From Labilithrix sp. (lineage in GTDB: Bacteria; Myxococcota_A; Polyangia; Polyangiales; Polyangiaceae), in assembly GCA_019637175.1 (NCBI GenBank), contig JAHBWD010000021.1, positions 62,001-126,000 of the forward strand: a stretch of 64,000 nucleotides of DNA, written 5' to 3'. Position 1 is the first letter of the stretch. Every line of letters begins with the position of its first letter. The position numbers were made by a program, and so were the translations under genes. The notes below the pieces were generated by a model that saw nothing but the letters and a program-made list of their open reading frames with translations, had not been told where the DNA came from and searched no databases. Shown here piece by piece: positions 48,425 to 58,095 of the stretch.

Positions 48425-51094
48425 ATGCACCGTCGGCCTCACCGCTCCGCTCGCCCCCGAGTCGTCGCTCATTCTCCGCAGAGGCTCACCCGCCATCTGC
48501 GCTGGCTCCTCGCCGTGCCGCTGGGCGGCGCGCTCGTCGGCGGCTGCAGCGCCGGTGACGCGCTTCGTTGCGGCCCAGGCACGATCGCCGACGGCGACAC
48601 GTGCGTCGCGGCGCCGTCGGGCGATCTCACGAAGCCGCAGGTCGCGAGCGTCACGCTCACGCAGCTCGCGTTCGCCGCCGAGGGCGTCCATCCGCTGCAC
48701 CCCGGCCATCCTGCGAGCGTGTCGCTCACGCTCTCGGTCGTGGGCGAGGCATTCGAAACGTCGGCCGTGATCGGCGTCGAGACGGCCGACGGCCGCGCCG
48801 CGTGCGTGCTCGGGAGCGTCGACGTGAGCCACCAGCCGAAGGACCGAGCCGCGCCGGCGGCGTTCGCGTACGCCGGAGAGCTTTACGTGCAGCCGAGCTG
48901 CGCGGCGCTCGTCGGGCAGAGCGAGCTCCGCGCGTGGATCTCGTTCGACCCGTTCGACCACGTCGACGTCGCCGGCCGAAAGCCGATCGAAGTCGTCGCC
49001 GATGCCGACATCATCGCGTTCTTTCGGCAGTCGCGCCTCGATCTCGCCGCGTGCAAGGCGGGCCCGGAGAGACCGCATCCCGAGAGCTGCGTCACGTCGC
49101 TCGCGATGACCGCTTCGCCGGGCATCGATCTGCGCCTCGACGACGTCGCGCTCGACTCGACGATCACGACGCTCACGCACGCGATCGGAGCGTCGACGGT
49201 CGATCCGATCGATCTCGGCGCCGACGATCTGCCGCCCGAGTACGCCGGCGCGACGTTCGACACTTCGCAAGCCAAGAGGCGGCGCCTCCCGACCACGCCG
49301 GACTTCCACGTGAACACGCGATCGATCGTGTTCGGCGCCGACGCGAGCAACCAGGCGCAGCTCGGGCCCGACCAGATCGCGCTCTCCTTCGCGCTGCGCC
49401 CCGATCCGACCGCCCTCGCCGCGACGCCGCTCCCCGACGAGCTCCTCGCGTGGGTGCCGCTCGACGTCGAGCGCCAGAACGTCAAGGACACCGAGGGCAA
49501 GGGGCCCTCGGTCGTGTCGATCGATCGCCTCGAGCAACAGTTCGTCGCGGGCATGGCGCAAGCGAAGAAGCTCCAGAAGGAGTCGCCCGTCTTCTTCTCC
49601 GAGAAGGCGCGCGGGCTCGTGTCGATGCTGGGCGACGCCGTGCGCCGCTACGAGCTCCGCGTGTGCATGAAGCCGAAGTTCGCCGAGGGCAGCGACGCGG
49701 CGGATCCGACCGCGAACAACTGCGCCGTCAAGCCCGTGATCGTCCTGGTCGAGCGCCGCGACGCCGAGGGAGAGGGCCTCCTCGACGATCCGAAGGCCGC
49801 GTCTTCTTTCGAGTGGAACAAGCGCTTCGAAAAGTCCTCCGGCAGCCGCGACACGCTGAAGGGCACGATCGGCGCGTTCACGAACAACGGCTGCACGACG
49901 GGCCTGTGCTCGAGCACGATCGGCGCGTACGCCGACGTCGAAGGATTGATCACCACCTCCGTCTTCGACATCGGCGCGCACGCGCAGGGGTCGATCCAGG
50001 GGACGCAGCCCAACGAGATCGACGCGCACCTCCGCTTCTTCGGCCTCTCGCTCTTCGACAAGACGTGGTCGCTCGCGAACGGCATCACCGTGAAGCCGCC
50101 GCTCTATCCGATGTTCTCGCAGGTCGCGACCTTTCCGCTCAAGGCGTGCGCGCCCATCGGCTGCGTGGGGATCGCGATCTCCATCGGCGGCACGGTCGGC
50201 ATCGAGCCGGCCGCGACGCTCAAGGAGCGAAACTTCAGCGAGTACTGCAACACGACGAACACCTCTTCGTCGGGCCGCTGTTTCCGCCTCGACACGACGG
50301 CGCGGGGCTGGCGATCCGCCAAGAAGGCGTGCGAAGACTCGGGTGGCTATTTGGCCGAGATCCGCAGCGCGGCCGAGAACGCGACGGCGACGGGCGTGCT
50401 CACGAGGGCAGGCCGCGCGCGCGCGTGGATCGGCGCGAGCCAGAAGCGCGCCCCCTGCGCGGACATCGTGACGAACATCGCGACCCTCCGGGCGGCGAGG
50501 GTCCCGGCGGCGATCATCGCGACGCTCGAGGGCCAGCTCGCGGCGTGCAACGCGGCGGCGACCGACCCGACGTTCCGATGGACGAGCGGCGCCGCGCTCG
50601 ACTACGTCGCGTGGCCCGACAAGCTCCCCGACAACTACGGCGGCTCGGAGAGCGCGGTGGTGCTCGAGCAGACCAACGGCGGGTACTGGAACGACATGAA
50701 CCCGACCACGCTGCTGCCGTCGCTCTGCGCGTACGAGAAGACCTTCGATCTCTCGTTCACCGCGCGGCCGTTCCTCAGCATCGATCTCCGCGGCGAGGCG
50801 TCGGTCGATCTCAAGGTCGCCGTGCTCGGCGCCTACGTGAACCTGAACCTCCTCACCGGCGAGATCCCGAACACCGTCGGCCTGCGCTGGAGCTTCGAGC
50901 GGCTGAGCCCCCTCTCGCTCCGGACGCAGCTCTACTACGACGCGACCGCGAGCCTCTCCGGTCTGTCGGGCGACTTCGGTCTCTTCACGAAGGTCCTCGG
51001 CGTCGAGGTCGAGTACCCGCTCGTCTCTTGGGACGGCATCACCTACGCGAGCTGGGATCTCTACAGCGTCGACAAGACGTGGATCATCCCGTGA
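48425..51094 (+). CDS. Large lipoprotein with C-type-lectin-like domain
   Basis: An 889-residue exported protein. A basic leader (MHRRPHRSARPRVV) precedes a signal peptide with lipobox (ALVGGC). The body has a short Cys-containing module (CGPGTIADGDTCV), a beta-rich region of about 500 residues, and a C-type-lectin-like domain at about residues 603-772 (CFRLDTTARGWRSAKKACEDSG, WIGASQK, TNGGYWNDMN, LCAYEK) with its conserved Cys. The beta-rich segments before and after the lectin module look like two halves of one domain. Start ATG 48425; its end overlaps the metzincin gene by four bases. Probable glycan-binding surface protein. Confidence 0.87.
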   Translation: MHRRPHRSARPRVVAHSPQRLTRHLRWLLAVPLGGALVGGCSAGDALRCGPGTIADGDTCVAAPSGDLTKPQVASVTLTQLAFAAEGVHPLHPGHPASVSLTLSVVGEAFETSAVIGVETADGRAACVLGSVDVSHQPKDRAAPAAFAYAGELYVQPSCAALVGQSELRAWISFDPFDHVDVAGRKPIEVVADADIIAFFRQSRLDLAACKAGPERPHPESCVTSLAMTASPGIDLRLDDVALDSTITTLTHAIGASTVDPIDLGADDLPPEYAGATFDTSQAKRRRLPTTPDFHVNTRSIVFGADASNQAQLGPDQIALSFALRPDPTALAATPLPDELLAWVPLDVERQNVKDTEGKGPSVVSIDRLEQQFVAGMAQAKKLQKESPVFFSEKARGLVSMLGDAVRRYELRVCMKPKFAEGSDAADPTANNCAVKPVIVLVERRDAEGEGLLDDPKAASSFEWNKRFEKSSGSRDTLKGTIGAFTNNGCTTGLCSSTIGAYADVEGLITTSVFDIGAHAQGSIQGTQPNEIDAHLRFFGLSLFDKTWSLANGITVKPPLYPMFSQVATFPLKACAPIGCVGIAISIGGTVGIEPAATLKERNFSEYCNTTNTSSSGRCFRLDTTARGWRSAKKACEDSGGYLAEIRSAAENATATGVLTRAGRARAWIGASQKRAPCADIVTNIATLRAARVPAAIIATLEGQLAACNAAATDPTFRWTSGAALDYVAWPDKLPDNYGGSESAVVLEQTNGGYWNDMNPTTLLPSLCAYEKTFDLSFTARPFLSIDLRGEASVDLKVAVLGAYVNLNLLTGEIPNTVGLRWSFERLSPLSLRTQLYYDATASLSGLSGDFGLFTKVLGVEVEYPLVSWDGITYASWDLYSVDKTWIIP

Positions 51095-52236
51095 AGACGG
51101 CGTCGTGGGCGCTGGCCGCGCTCGCCCTCCTCGGGTGCGCGCGGCCCCACGAGGATCTCCGGGCGGCCGACCCGGCCGTCACGCAACCGGCGAGCGAGAC
51201 GCGATCGGACGGCGAGCTCGCGTGGGCCACCGCCGGAACGGTCGAAGTCTCCGACGAAGGGATCTCGGGCGAGCTCGAGATCCCGCTCCCGGACGGGCTC
51301 CGCTTCTTCGCGCTTCGCGTGTCGGACGCGAACGGCGTCGAGACGTCGGAGGCGTGCTTCCACGCCGTCCACGTCACGACGTCGAGCGGCGACGAGCTGG
51401 CGGCGCCGCCGAGCGACGCGGCGTCGGAGCTCGCCGGCGGAGAAGGCCGCGGCGTCTTCGCGTTCCCTCGCGACGGACGATCGCTCGGCGACGTGCGCGG
51501 CGTGCGCGCGCGCTGGGCCTTTCACGATTGCCGCTTCGGCGGACCGGCGCGTCGCGGTCAAGTCGCCGATCTGCCGCGAGCGATCCGGATCGAGATCGCG
51601 ACCGAGCGCGCGCCCGCTCCTGACGGATCGGCGAAGCTCGACGTCGTGCTCTTCGGAGCCGCCGAAGACGACGCGCTCGAGATCGCGTCGTCGATCGCGC
51701 GCGACAAGCTCGGCGCCGCCGGGATCACCGCGACGTTTCGCTTCGAGCCCCTCGCGGTCGACGCCGTCCTTCGCTTCGCGCCGGGCGATTCGAACGCGCT
51801 CGACGACGTGCGGGCGCGCGCGGTCGCCACCCTGATCGGCGCGCGCGTCGTGCCCGTCATCGTCACGCCCTGCCTCGTGCGCGACGACCCCACCGGGAGA
51901 GGATGGACGTCGCCGCTCGGATGGACCTCGCACGTCCCGGGCGTCGACGCGCGCTCGGCCGCGGTCTTCGTCTCGACGGGGGACTGCCCGTCCGCGCTCT
52001 CCGCTGGGCGCCCGCTCGAGCCCGCCGGGATCGGCGTCGTGATCGCTCATGAAATCGGGCACTTCCTGGGCCTCGCGCACGCCGATCGCGACGAAGCGCT
52101 TCACACGGGAGCTCCTCCGTCGTCGGACATCATGACCGCCACGCCGTCGGTCCTCTCGCCCGCCGAGGCGGCGTTCACGCCGCTCGAGGCGCGCATCGTG
52201 TCGTTTGCTCCCACGGTTCGATTCGAGGCCCCATGA
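51091..52236 (+). CDS. Metzincin-type metalloprotease lipoprotein
   Basis: A 381-residue lipoprotein with signal peptide and lipobox ALLGC. The metzincin zinc site is HEIGHFLGLAH (His320, Glu321, His324, His330), followed by a Met-turn at Met348 (SSDIMTATP). N-terminal region (about 30-200) has no recognised domain. Start is GTG 51091, overlapping the lectin gene stop as GTGA; its own stop overlaps the next gene by four bases. It is probably a secreted or surface-tethered protease acting with the lectin protein. Confidence 0.87.
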   Translation: MKTASWALAALALLGCARPHEDLRAADPAVTQPASETRSDGELAWATAGTVEVSDEGISGELEIPLPDGLRFFALRVSDANGVETSEACFHAVHVTTSSGDELAAPPSDAASELAGGEGRGVFAFPRDGRSLGDVRGVRARWAFHDCRFGGPARRGQVADLPRAIRIEIATERAPAPDGSAKLDVVLFGAAEDDALEIASSIARDKLGAAGITATFRFEPLAVDAVLRFAPGDSNALDDVRARAVATLIGARVVPVIVTPCLVRDDPTGRGWTSPLGWTSHVPGVDARSAAVFVSTGDCPSALSAGRPLEPAGIGVVIAHEIGHFLGLAHADRDEALHTGAPPSSDIMTATPSVLSPAEAAFTPLEARIVSFAPTVRFEAP

Positions 52237-54101
52237 AGAAGCTCGTCGTCTCCGCGATCGCTCTCTCCGCCCTCGCAGGCGCGTACTTCGTGCGCGGCGA
52301 TCGTCGTGAGGCGCCTGCCGCCGCGCCGCGCGTCGAGGCGCCCGCGCGCGCGACGTGCGCCTTCTCCGCGGGCGATCGCCTCGCGTACACGCTGCGCCTG
52401 AAACAGAGCACGGCGCTCGACCTGACGAGCGCGTTCCCCGGCGCGTCGGGGAGCGCCGCGCGGCTCGACCTCGACGCGCACGGCGAGCTCGTGATGGAAA
52501 CGATCGCGAACGAGAAGGATCACGCGCTCGTCGCGCTGTCGTTCCCGGCGATGTCGGCGATCGACGCGCGCTCCGGCGCGCCGATCGCCATCGGCGACGT
52601 CGCGACGCCGATGCTCGCGCGCGTGTCGCGATCGTGCGCCTTCGTCGCGCTCGGTCATCGGCGCGACGCCGATCCTACCGGGGCGCGCACGCAGCAATCG
52701 CTCGCGCGATCGCTCGAGATCGTCTTGCCGGACGATCCCGCGCAGATCTCCTACGAGCGCGCGCAGCGCGACGCCACGGGCACGTTCACGGCGCGCTACG
52801 GGCGAACGCGCGTCGACGGGCGCGATCGGCTCGAGCGACGGATGCTCGGCTACGATCGGCTCTTCGCGTTCCCCGAGGCGCTCCACGCGAAGGCCGCGAC
52901 GCCGCACGCACGCGCGACGATCGCGCTCGGCGACGGTCCTTGGATCGCGTCGCTCGAAGAGTCGGTGACGGCGGCGTTCCTCTCGGATCGAGGCCCCGCG
53001 GGATCGATGACGGTGAGGAAAGAGCTGCACGCGATCGCGACACCGGCGCCGCTCGGACCGATCGACGTCGCCGCCTACGTGTTCGATGATCTGCTCGACG
53101 CGGAGCCCGTCGCGACGCCGGCGCCGCTCCCGGCCGAGCTCGCCGCGCTCGACGCTCCCCACGCGATCGCCAAGTACGAGGAGCTCCTCCCCACGAAGCT
53201 GTCGGGGCCAGGCGAGGCGATCGCGTTCCTCTCCAAGTATCTCGCGGCGCACCCGGAGGCCGTCGCGCGCGTGGTCGACGAGCTTCGAGGCGGGAGGTTC
53301 ACCGCGGAGCGCCGCGCGCCGGTGTTCGCGGCGCTCGCGCTCTCCGACACACGGGAAGCGCGCGACGCGCTCATCGCGATCGCGCGCGCCCCGCAGCGCG
53401 GCTTCGACGCGCTCGACCGGTCGCGCGCGCTCGCGGCGATGGCGGCCATCCCGACGGCGACGCCGGAGGTCACGCGCTCCCTCGTCTCGCTCTCGCAGAG
53501 CGGCGCGCGCGGTTCACAGGCGGAGATCGCGACGAGCGCGACGTTCGCCCTCGGCGCGTGGGGCGCGAGGCAAGGGGCGGCCCATCCGGAGCTCGCGGCC
53601 GAGGTGCGAGGTGAGCTCACGACGCGCCTCGGCAGCGACAAGGGCAAGGCGCTCGCCGACGTCCTCACGGCGACCGCGAACATGGGCGATCCGGCGCTCT
53701 TGCCGAAGCTCGAGCCGCACATCAAGAGCGGCGACCCGGCGACGCGCGCGCGCGCGGCGTCGGCGCTGCGCAACATGCCCGCGCGATCGATCGAGATCGA
53801 GGTGCGCGACTGGCTCCGCACGGAGACCGATCGCGACGTGCGGCGCTCGCTCGCCTCGGCGGCGCAGGCGTCGGCGATGAAGAGCGGAGGCCCGTCGGAG
53901 ATCCTCGTGGCCGCCGCGTCCGCCGCGCTCCCCGACGAGACCGACGCGGTCACGCGCGCGAGCCTCGTGAGGTTGCTCGGACCGGCCGCGCGAACGAACG
54001 CGGCCGCGCGCGACGCGCTCTACGCGGCGATCGGCGCCGAGCGCGATCCGGAGACGCTCCGCTTGCTCGGCCGCTACGTCTCCGCGACCTCGGCGATGTA
54101 G
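52233..54101 (+). CDS. Exported protein with vitellogenin-N/HEAT-like repeats
   Basis: A 622-residue protein with an N-terminal signal (MKKLVVSAIALSALAGAYFV; no lipobox Cys, so signal anchor or cleaved), a beta-rich module (YTLRLKQSTALDL, RLDLDAHGELVM) resembling the lipovitellin N-terminal region, and a helical C-terminal half with HEAT-like repeats (GDPATRARAASALRNMPA, DRDVRRSLASAAQASA). The fold is associated with lipid transfer or protein scaffolding. It overlaps the metzincin gene by four bases, so it belongs to the same operon. A specific role is not known. Confidence 0.8.
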   Translation: MKKLVVSAIALSALAGAYFVRGDRREAPAAAPRVEAPARATCAFSAGDRLAYTLRLKQSTALDLTSAFPGASGSAARLDLDAHGELVMETIANEKDHALVALSFPAMSAIDARSGAPIAIGDVATPMLARVSRSCAFVALGHRRDADPTGARTQQSLARSLEIVLPDDPAQISYERAQRDATGTFTARYGRTRVDGRDRLERRMLGYDRLFAFPEALHAKAATPHARATIALGDGPWIASLEESVTAAFLSDRGPAGSMTVRKELHAIATPAPLGPIDVAAYVFDDLLDAEPVATPAPLPAELAALDAPHAIAKYEELLPTKLSGPGEAIAFLSKYLAAHPEAVARVVDELRGGRFTAERRAPVFAALALSDTREARDALIAIARAPQRGFDALDRSRALAAMAAIPTATPEVTRSLVSLSQSGARGSQAEIATSATFALGAWGARQGAAHPELAAEVRGELTTRLGSDKGKALADVLTATANMGDPALLPKLEPHIKSGDPATRARAASALRNMPARSIEIEVRDWLRTETDRDVRRSLASAAQASAMKSGGPSEILVAAASAALPDETDAVTRASLVRLLGPAARTNAAARDALYAAIGAERDPETLRLLGRYVSATSAM

Positions 54102-54106
54102 CGATG

Positions 54107-56038
54107 TCACCGGGCGATCGTGAAGGGGCGGAGCTCGATCGCGAGGTTCTGCCAGACATCGACGACGCCGACGTAGACGGCGTACTCGCCGCTCGGCAGC
54201 GCCCGCTTCGCTTGAGGGATGCTGCCGCCGAGCGTGAGGGCGACCGGCGTCCCGAAGCTGCCGGTGCCCGCAGGCATCGCGCGGAGCTCCGGGAGGAACG
54301 TCGCGCCGGGGAACGTCCTCGCGACCTCGCGTACGTCGAACGCCGTCGCGAGGCCGTCGGTGACGACGACGAGCGACGTCGCGTCCGCGTCGCGAGGGAA
54401 GAGCAGCGTCGCGGGCGCGTCGTCTTGCCCGGGCACGCGCAAGAGACCCGGCACGCCGCCGATGGCCGTCAGCGCGGCGTCCGTCTTCACGAAGATCCAC
54501 GGCGCGACGTACCCCTCCTGCGAGGGCGATCCGAACACGCGGATGTCGCCGTCCCACGCGTACGACCACGGCGCTCCGCTCGCGACGAGGTTGCCTTCGA
54601 GGACGCCGAAGTCGCGATACGTGCCGTCCGCCTCCTTGCGCAAGATCCCGATCTGCGAGGCCATGACGTCGGCGTCGCTCGACTCGACATGAACGACGAG
54701 CGGCGTCGCCGCCGACGGGCTGGGCACGGCGTCGATCGAGACGCTCGCGACCGGCGCCGTGCCGTCGGCGTAGACCGCGAGCCTCGCGAGCAGCGCGGTC
54801 CAACCCGACGCGTCGTCCCACGCCTTCGCGTGATCGCGATAGCGCGCGATCCACTCGCTGCGATCGTCTTGGTTGGGTGCCCCGACGTGGATCGGCCCCT
54901 GCCCCGCGCGAAGATCGCCGCGCGCGCTCGCGACGATCGCGCCGCGAAGCGCAGCAGCGGCAGCAGCGGCGGGCGCGCGGAGCGCGCCGAGCGCATCGTC
55001 GCCGGCGATGACGTCGCTGACCTGGACCGCGTCGATGAACCGAGGGCTCGCGAGCCGCTCGAGCGCGCCGCCGTACGAAGGAGCCGCGACGAAGGCGCCG
55101 CGAACGAAGCGGACAGCCTGCTCGCGCGAGATCCCGGTCGTCGCGTCGCTCAGGGCGCGTACGGCGACGGCGACGGCGTCGAGCTTCGACGTATCGAGCG
55201 CCACTTGCGCGCGGAGCGCGCGATCGTCGAGCTTCGTGCGGTGATGCGCGTCCCATCCGGCGACCTCGCCGCGCGCGAGATCGAGCGCGGAGATGGCCGG
55301 TTCACGCGACACGAGCTCGAGGAACGACACGTAGTCCCAGCCGTCGCCGAAGTCGATCTCCGGAGCGGCGACGAACGTGTGGGTGACGCCGCGAAGCGCG
55401 TAGGCGATCTCGATCCCGCCCATGAGGCACGCGTCGATCCCGAGCAGGTCGAGCTTGGCGGTTCCCGCGGCGCGCGCGAGGCCACGCTCGACGGCGCCCG
55501 CGAGCGCGTCGACGCGCATCGGGCGCGCGAGCCCGGACACCGCGCGATCGGCGCGATCGCCGCCGAAGCCGTCGCGCCATCCTCCGCCGTGATCCCAGAG
55601 GACGAGCGCGCGACGCTCCGAAGGGTGCTCGGCGAACGCCGTCGCGATCGCGTCTTCGAGCACGCGCGGATCGTCGAGATCCTTCTCGTCTTCGTGGCGG
55701 AGCAGCGCGGGCGGCCGGCCGCCTCCGACGATCCGGAGCCAATCGGTGCCGGTCGGGAAGCTCGCGCCGTCGCTCCGCTCGAACGACGCGTTCCAGTCGG
55801 CCATCACCACGACGGCGACGTCGGGCGAGAGCGCCGCCTTGCTCATCTCCTCGATGTCGCGCGCGAGGTTCGGCGAGAGGTTGTGATCGCCGTGCCCGTA
55901 CACGAACACCGTCCACGCGGTCTTGCTCGGCGCTCCTCCGTCCGCGTCGGGGCCGCCCGCGTCTCCCGGATCGGTGCGCGCGTCGGTCGTACCGCACGCG
56001 GCGAGCGCCGCCAGCGCGAAGAGCGTCGCCACACGCAT
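54107..56038 (-). CDS. Clostripain-family (C11) cysteine peptidase lipoprotein
   Basis: A 643-residue lipoprotein: lipobox (AALAAC, Cys15), Asp/Gly-rich linker, then a C11 peptidase domain with catalytic His in LVLWDHGGGWRDG and Cys in LLGIDACLMGGIE, and the flanking motifs WTVFVYGHGDHNLSPN and VVVMADWN. The C-terminal 200 residues are a beta-rich region of unknown type. C11 enzymes cut after Arg/Lys. Converges on the HEAT-like gene with five bases between stops. Probably a secreted or surface protease. Confidence 0.88.
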   Translation of the reverse strand: MRVATLFALAALAACGTTDARTDPGDAGGPDADGGAPSKTAWTVFVYGHGDHNLSPNLARDIEEMSKAALSPDVAVVVMADWNASFERSDGASFPTGTDWLRIVGGGRPPALLRHEDEKDLDDPRVLEDAIATAFAEHPSERRALVLWDHGGGWRDGFGGDRADRAVSGLARPMRVDALAGAVERGLARAAGTAKLDLLGIDACLMGGIEIAYALRGVTHTFVAAPEIDFGDGWDYVSFLELVSREPAISALDLARGEVAGWDAHHRTKLDDRALRAQVALDTSKLDAVAVAVRALSDATTGISREQAVRFVRGAFVAAPSYGGALERLASPRFIDAVQVSDVIAGDDALGALRAPAAAAAAALRGAIVASARGDLRAGQGPIHVGAPNQDDRSEWIARYRDHAKAWDDASGWTALLARLAVYADGTAPVASVSIDAVPSPSAATPLVVHVESSDADVMASQIGILRKEADGTYRDFGVLEGNLVASGAPWSYAWDGDIRVFGSPSQEGYVAPWIFVKTDAALTAIGGVPGLLRVPGQDDAPATLLFPRDADATSLVVVTDGLATAFDVREVARTFPGATFLPELRAMPAGTGSFGTPVALTLGGSIPQAKRALPSGEYAVYVGVVDVWQNLAIELRPFTIAR

Positions 56039-56085
56039 CCATCAGTCGTAGCACTTCCGTCTCTCGCCACGAGGAGCCAAATGCC

Positions 56086-57039
56086 ATGAACGCCTTGCCC
56101 ACCCCGAGCCCCGAAGCGGCGATCCTCGGCCTCCGCGCGATGCGCATGATCGTCGCCGCGGACGGATCGCCGACCCCCGGAGGCCGGCGCCTCCTCGAAG
56201 CCGCGCAGCGCGTCTTCCTCGGCGTGCGCGTCGACATCGACACGCTCGCGCCCATCACGCCCGAGGAGCTCGCGCGCACGTTCCCGGCCGAGCTCCGCGA
56301 GTCGATCGTGAGAGGAATGGTCGTCGCCACGCTCGTCTCGGGCAAGCCGACGCCGAACGCGTCGGAGCGCGTCCGCGACTTCGCGTGCGCGCTCGGCGTC
56401 GAGCAGCCCGCCGTCCAGACCGTCGAGCTCTTCGCGCGCGGGCACATGCTCCTCGGGGCGCTCGACTACCACCGTCGCTCGAACCTCCGCGGAATGCTCG
56501 CCGACGAGATCGACGCGCGCGGCCTCACGGGCGCCATCTCGAGCTTCCTCGGGCTCCGCGGGTTGCGTGAAGATCCCATGATCGCGGCGCCGTACCTCTC
56601 GCTCGAGAAGCTCCCCGCCGGGACGCTGGGGCGCGCGCTCTTCGATCACTACCGGCACAACGGCTTCTCGTTCCCCGGCGAGCGCGGCGGCTTCCCCGAG
56701 GCCGGCGTCTATCACGACGTGACGCACGTGCTCGCCGGCTACGGCACCGATCCGCTCGGTGAGCTCCAGATCGGCGCGTTCACCGCGGGCTTCCGCAAGA
56801 AGGATCCGCTCTTCGTCGCGATGCTCCCGCTGCTCCTCTTCTGCGCCGACATCAACGTGACGCCGATCCCGCACGAGCGCCCGCTCGAGCTGTTCGCGCA
56901 GGGCGACAACGCGGAGAAGTACCTGCGCGCAGTCCAGCGCGGCATGCGCGTGCGCGTCGATCTCTCCGACGGCTGGAGCTTCTGGCCGTTCGCGAGCCGT
57001 CCGCTCGCCGACGTGCGCGCCGAGCTCGGCATCGCATAG
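56086..57039 (+). CDS. TerB-like / Coq4-like fusion protein
   Basis: A 317-residue protein. Residues about 10-130 resemble the TerB/DjlA-like helical fold (AILGLRAMRMIVAADG, RESIVRGMVVATLVSG). Residues about 185-300 contain H210-D211-x2-H214-x11-E226 (YHDVTHVLAGYG then GELQIG), the metal-binding HDxxHx11E signature of Coq4 ubiquinone-biosynthesis proteins. Fusion of a TerB-like module with a Coq4-like module is unusual. It may bind zinc and a quinone or lipid. Start ATG 56086; no membrane segments. Neighbour on the left converges from the C11 peptidase. Confidence 0.7.
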   Translation: MNALPTPSPEAAILGLRAMRMIVAADGSPTPGGRRLLEAAQRVFLGVRVDIDTLAPITPEELARTFPAELRESIVRGMVVATLVSGKPTPNASERVRDFACALGVEQPAVQTVELFARGHMLLGALDYHRRSNLRGMLADEIDARGLTGAISSFLGLRGLREDPMIAAPYLSLEKLPAGTLGRALFDHYRHNGFSFPGERGGFPEAGVYHDVTHVLAGYGTDPLGELQIGAFTAGFRKKDPLFVAMLPLLLFCADINVTPIPHERPLELFAQGDNAEKYLRAVQRGMRVRVDLSDGWSFWPFASRPLADVRAELGIA

Positions 57040-57166
57040 GCGACGACGCCGGCGATCCGAAGCGGCCCGGCCACCCCGAAAAGTGGCCGGGCCAGGTCCT
57101 CGCATCGGTAACCCGCGAGAATCGTTCGACCGCGCCCTCGGCACCCGCATTGCTCTCGCAGAGCAC

Positions 57167-58045
57167 ATGCCCGCGTCGATCGAGCATCAAGCCATCACCG
57201 AGATGATCCGCGAGGCTCCCTCGATCGTCGTGGCGCTCCTCCGCGCGGCCGGCGTCGACGTGCCGGCAGATGTCGAGGCCGCGGGAGCGAGCGCTGCGTT
57301 CTCCATCGCCGTCGACGACTTCAACGCCGACGACGCCGTCGTCCTTCGCAACGAGAGAGGAGAGATCGAGCGCGTCATCGTCCTCGAAGTCCAGCGCGCG
57401 TGGTCGGACGAGAAGCTCCTCACGCTTCCCATCTACCAGGCCATCGCGCGGCGACGACACAAGGCGCCTTGCGAGGTGCTCGTGCTCGCCCTCGACGACG
57501 ACTTCGCCGACGCGCTGAAGCGCCCAATCCCGCTCGGCGGAGGATCCTTCTTCGCCGCTGCCGTCGTCGGCCGCGACGAGCTCCGCCGGATCCCCGAGCT
57601 CATCGCGCACGTCAGCCCCGAAGTCGCATTCCTACGCGCCCTCGTGCTCGGAAACGAAGATCCGGCGATCATCGTCGACGCCGTGAAGAGCTTCGACGAG
57701 CTGCCGCCCGAACGCGCGGTGCTATACTTCGACTTGATCTCCGAAGCGTTTCCGAAGGCCAGCCGCCTCGCCATGGAGAAACTCATGCTGCACCAGGGCT
57801 ACCAACCGAAGAGCGAGATCGTCCGGAGCCTCTTGGAGAAGGGACGCGAAGAAGGGCGCGAAGAGGGGCGCGCTCTCGCCCGCACCGCGATTCGCGCGAT
57901 CCTTCGCGCACGACGGATCGTCATGACGGCGGCCGACGACCGGGCGCTCGAAGCCTGCAGCGATCTCGACGTCCTCGCGCGCTGGACCGAGCGCGCGGCC
58001 ACGGCCGAGAGCGCAGGCGAGGTCTTCGTGGTCGCGCCGCGCTGA
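57167..58045 (+). CDS. Rpn-family PD-(D/E)XK nuclease-like protein
   Basis: A 292-residue protein of the Rpn/transposase-related PD-(D/E)XK type. The core reads DDFNADDAVVLRNERG, ERVIVLEVQRAWSDEKL (the E-x-Q of the active site in this group) and TLPIYQAIARRR. The C-terminal third holds the family's charged tail, with repeats of EGREEGR and a helical end. Start ATG 57167. Rpn proteins occur in many copies and promote recombination, so presence here is a sign of an accessory zone. No obvious mobile element surrounds it. Confidence 0.8.
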   Translation: MPASIEHQAITEMIREAPSIVVALLRAAGVDVPADVEAAGASAAFSIAVDDFNADDAVVLRNERGEIERVIVLEVQRAWSDEKLLTLPIYQAIARRRHKAPCEVLVLALDDDFADALKRPIPLGGGSFFAAAVVGRDELRRIPELIAHVSPEVAFLRALVLGNEDPAIIVDAVKSFDELPPERAVLYFDLISEAFPKASRLAMEKLMLHQGYQPKSEIVRSLLEKGREEGREEGRALARTAIRAILRARRIVMTAADDRALEACSDLDVLARWTERAATAESAGEVFVVAPR

Positions 58046-58095
58046 CGAGGTCCCGACTTGCGAGCGGTCCGGGTTCGTGACACCGTCGCGCGGGC

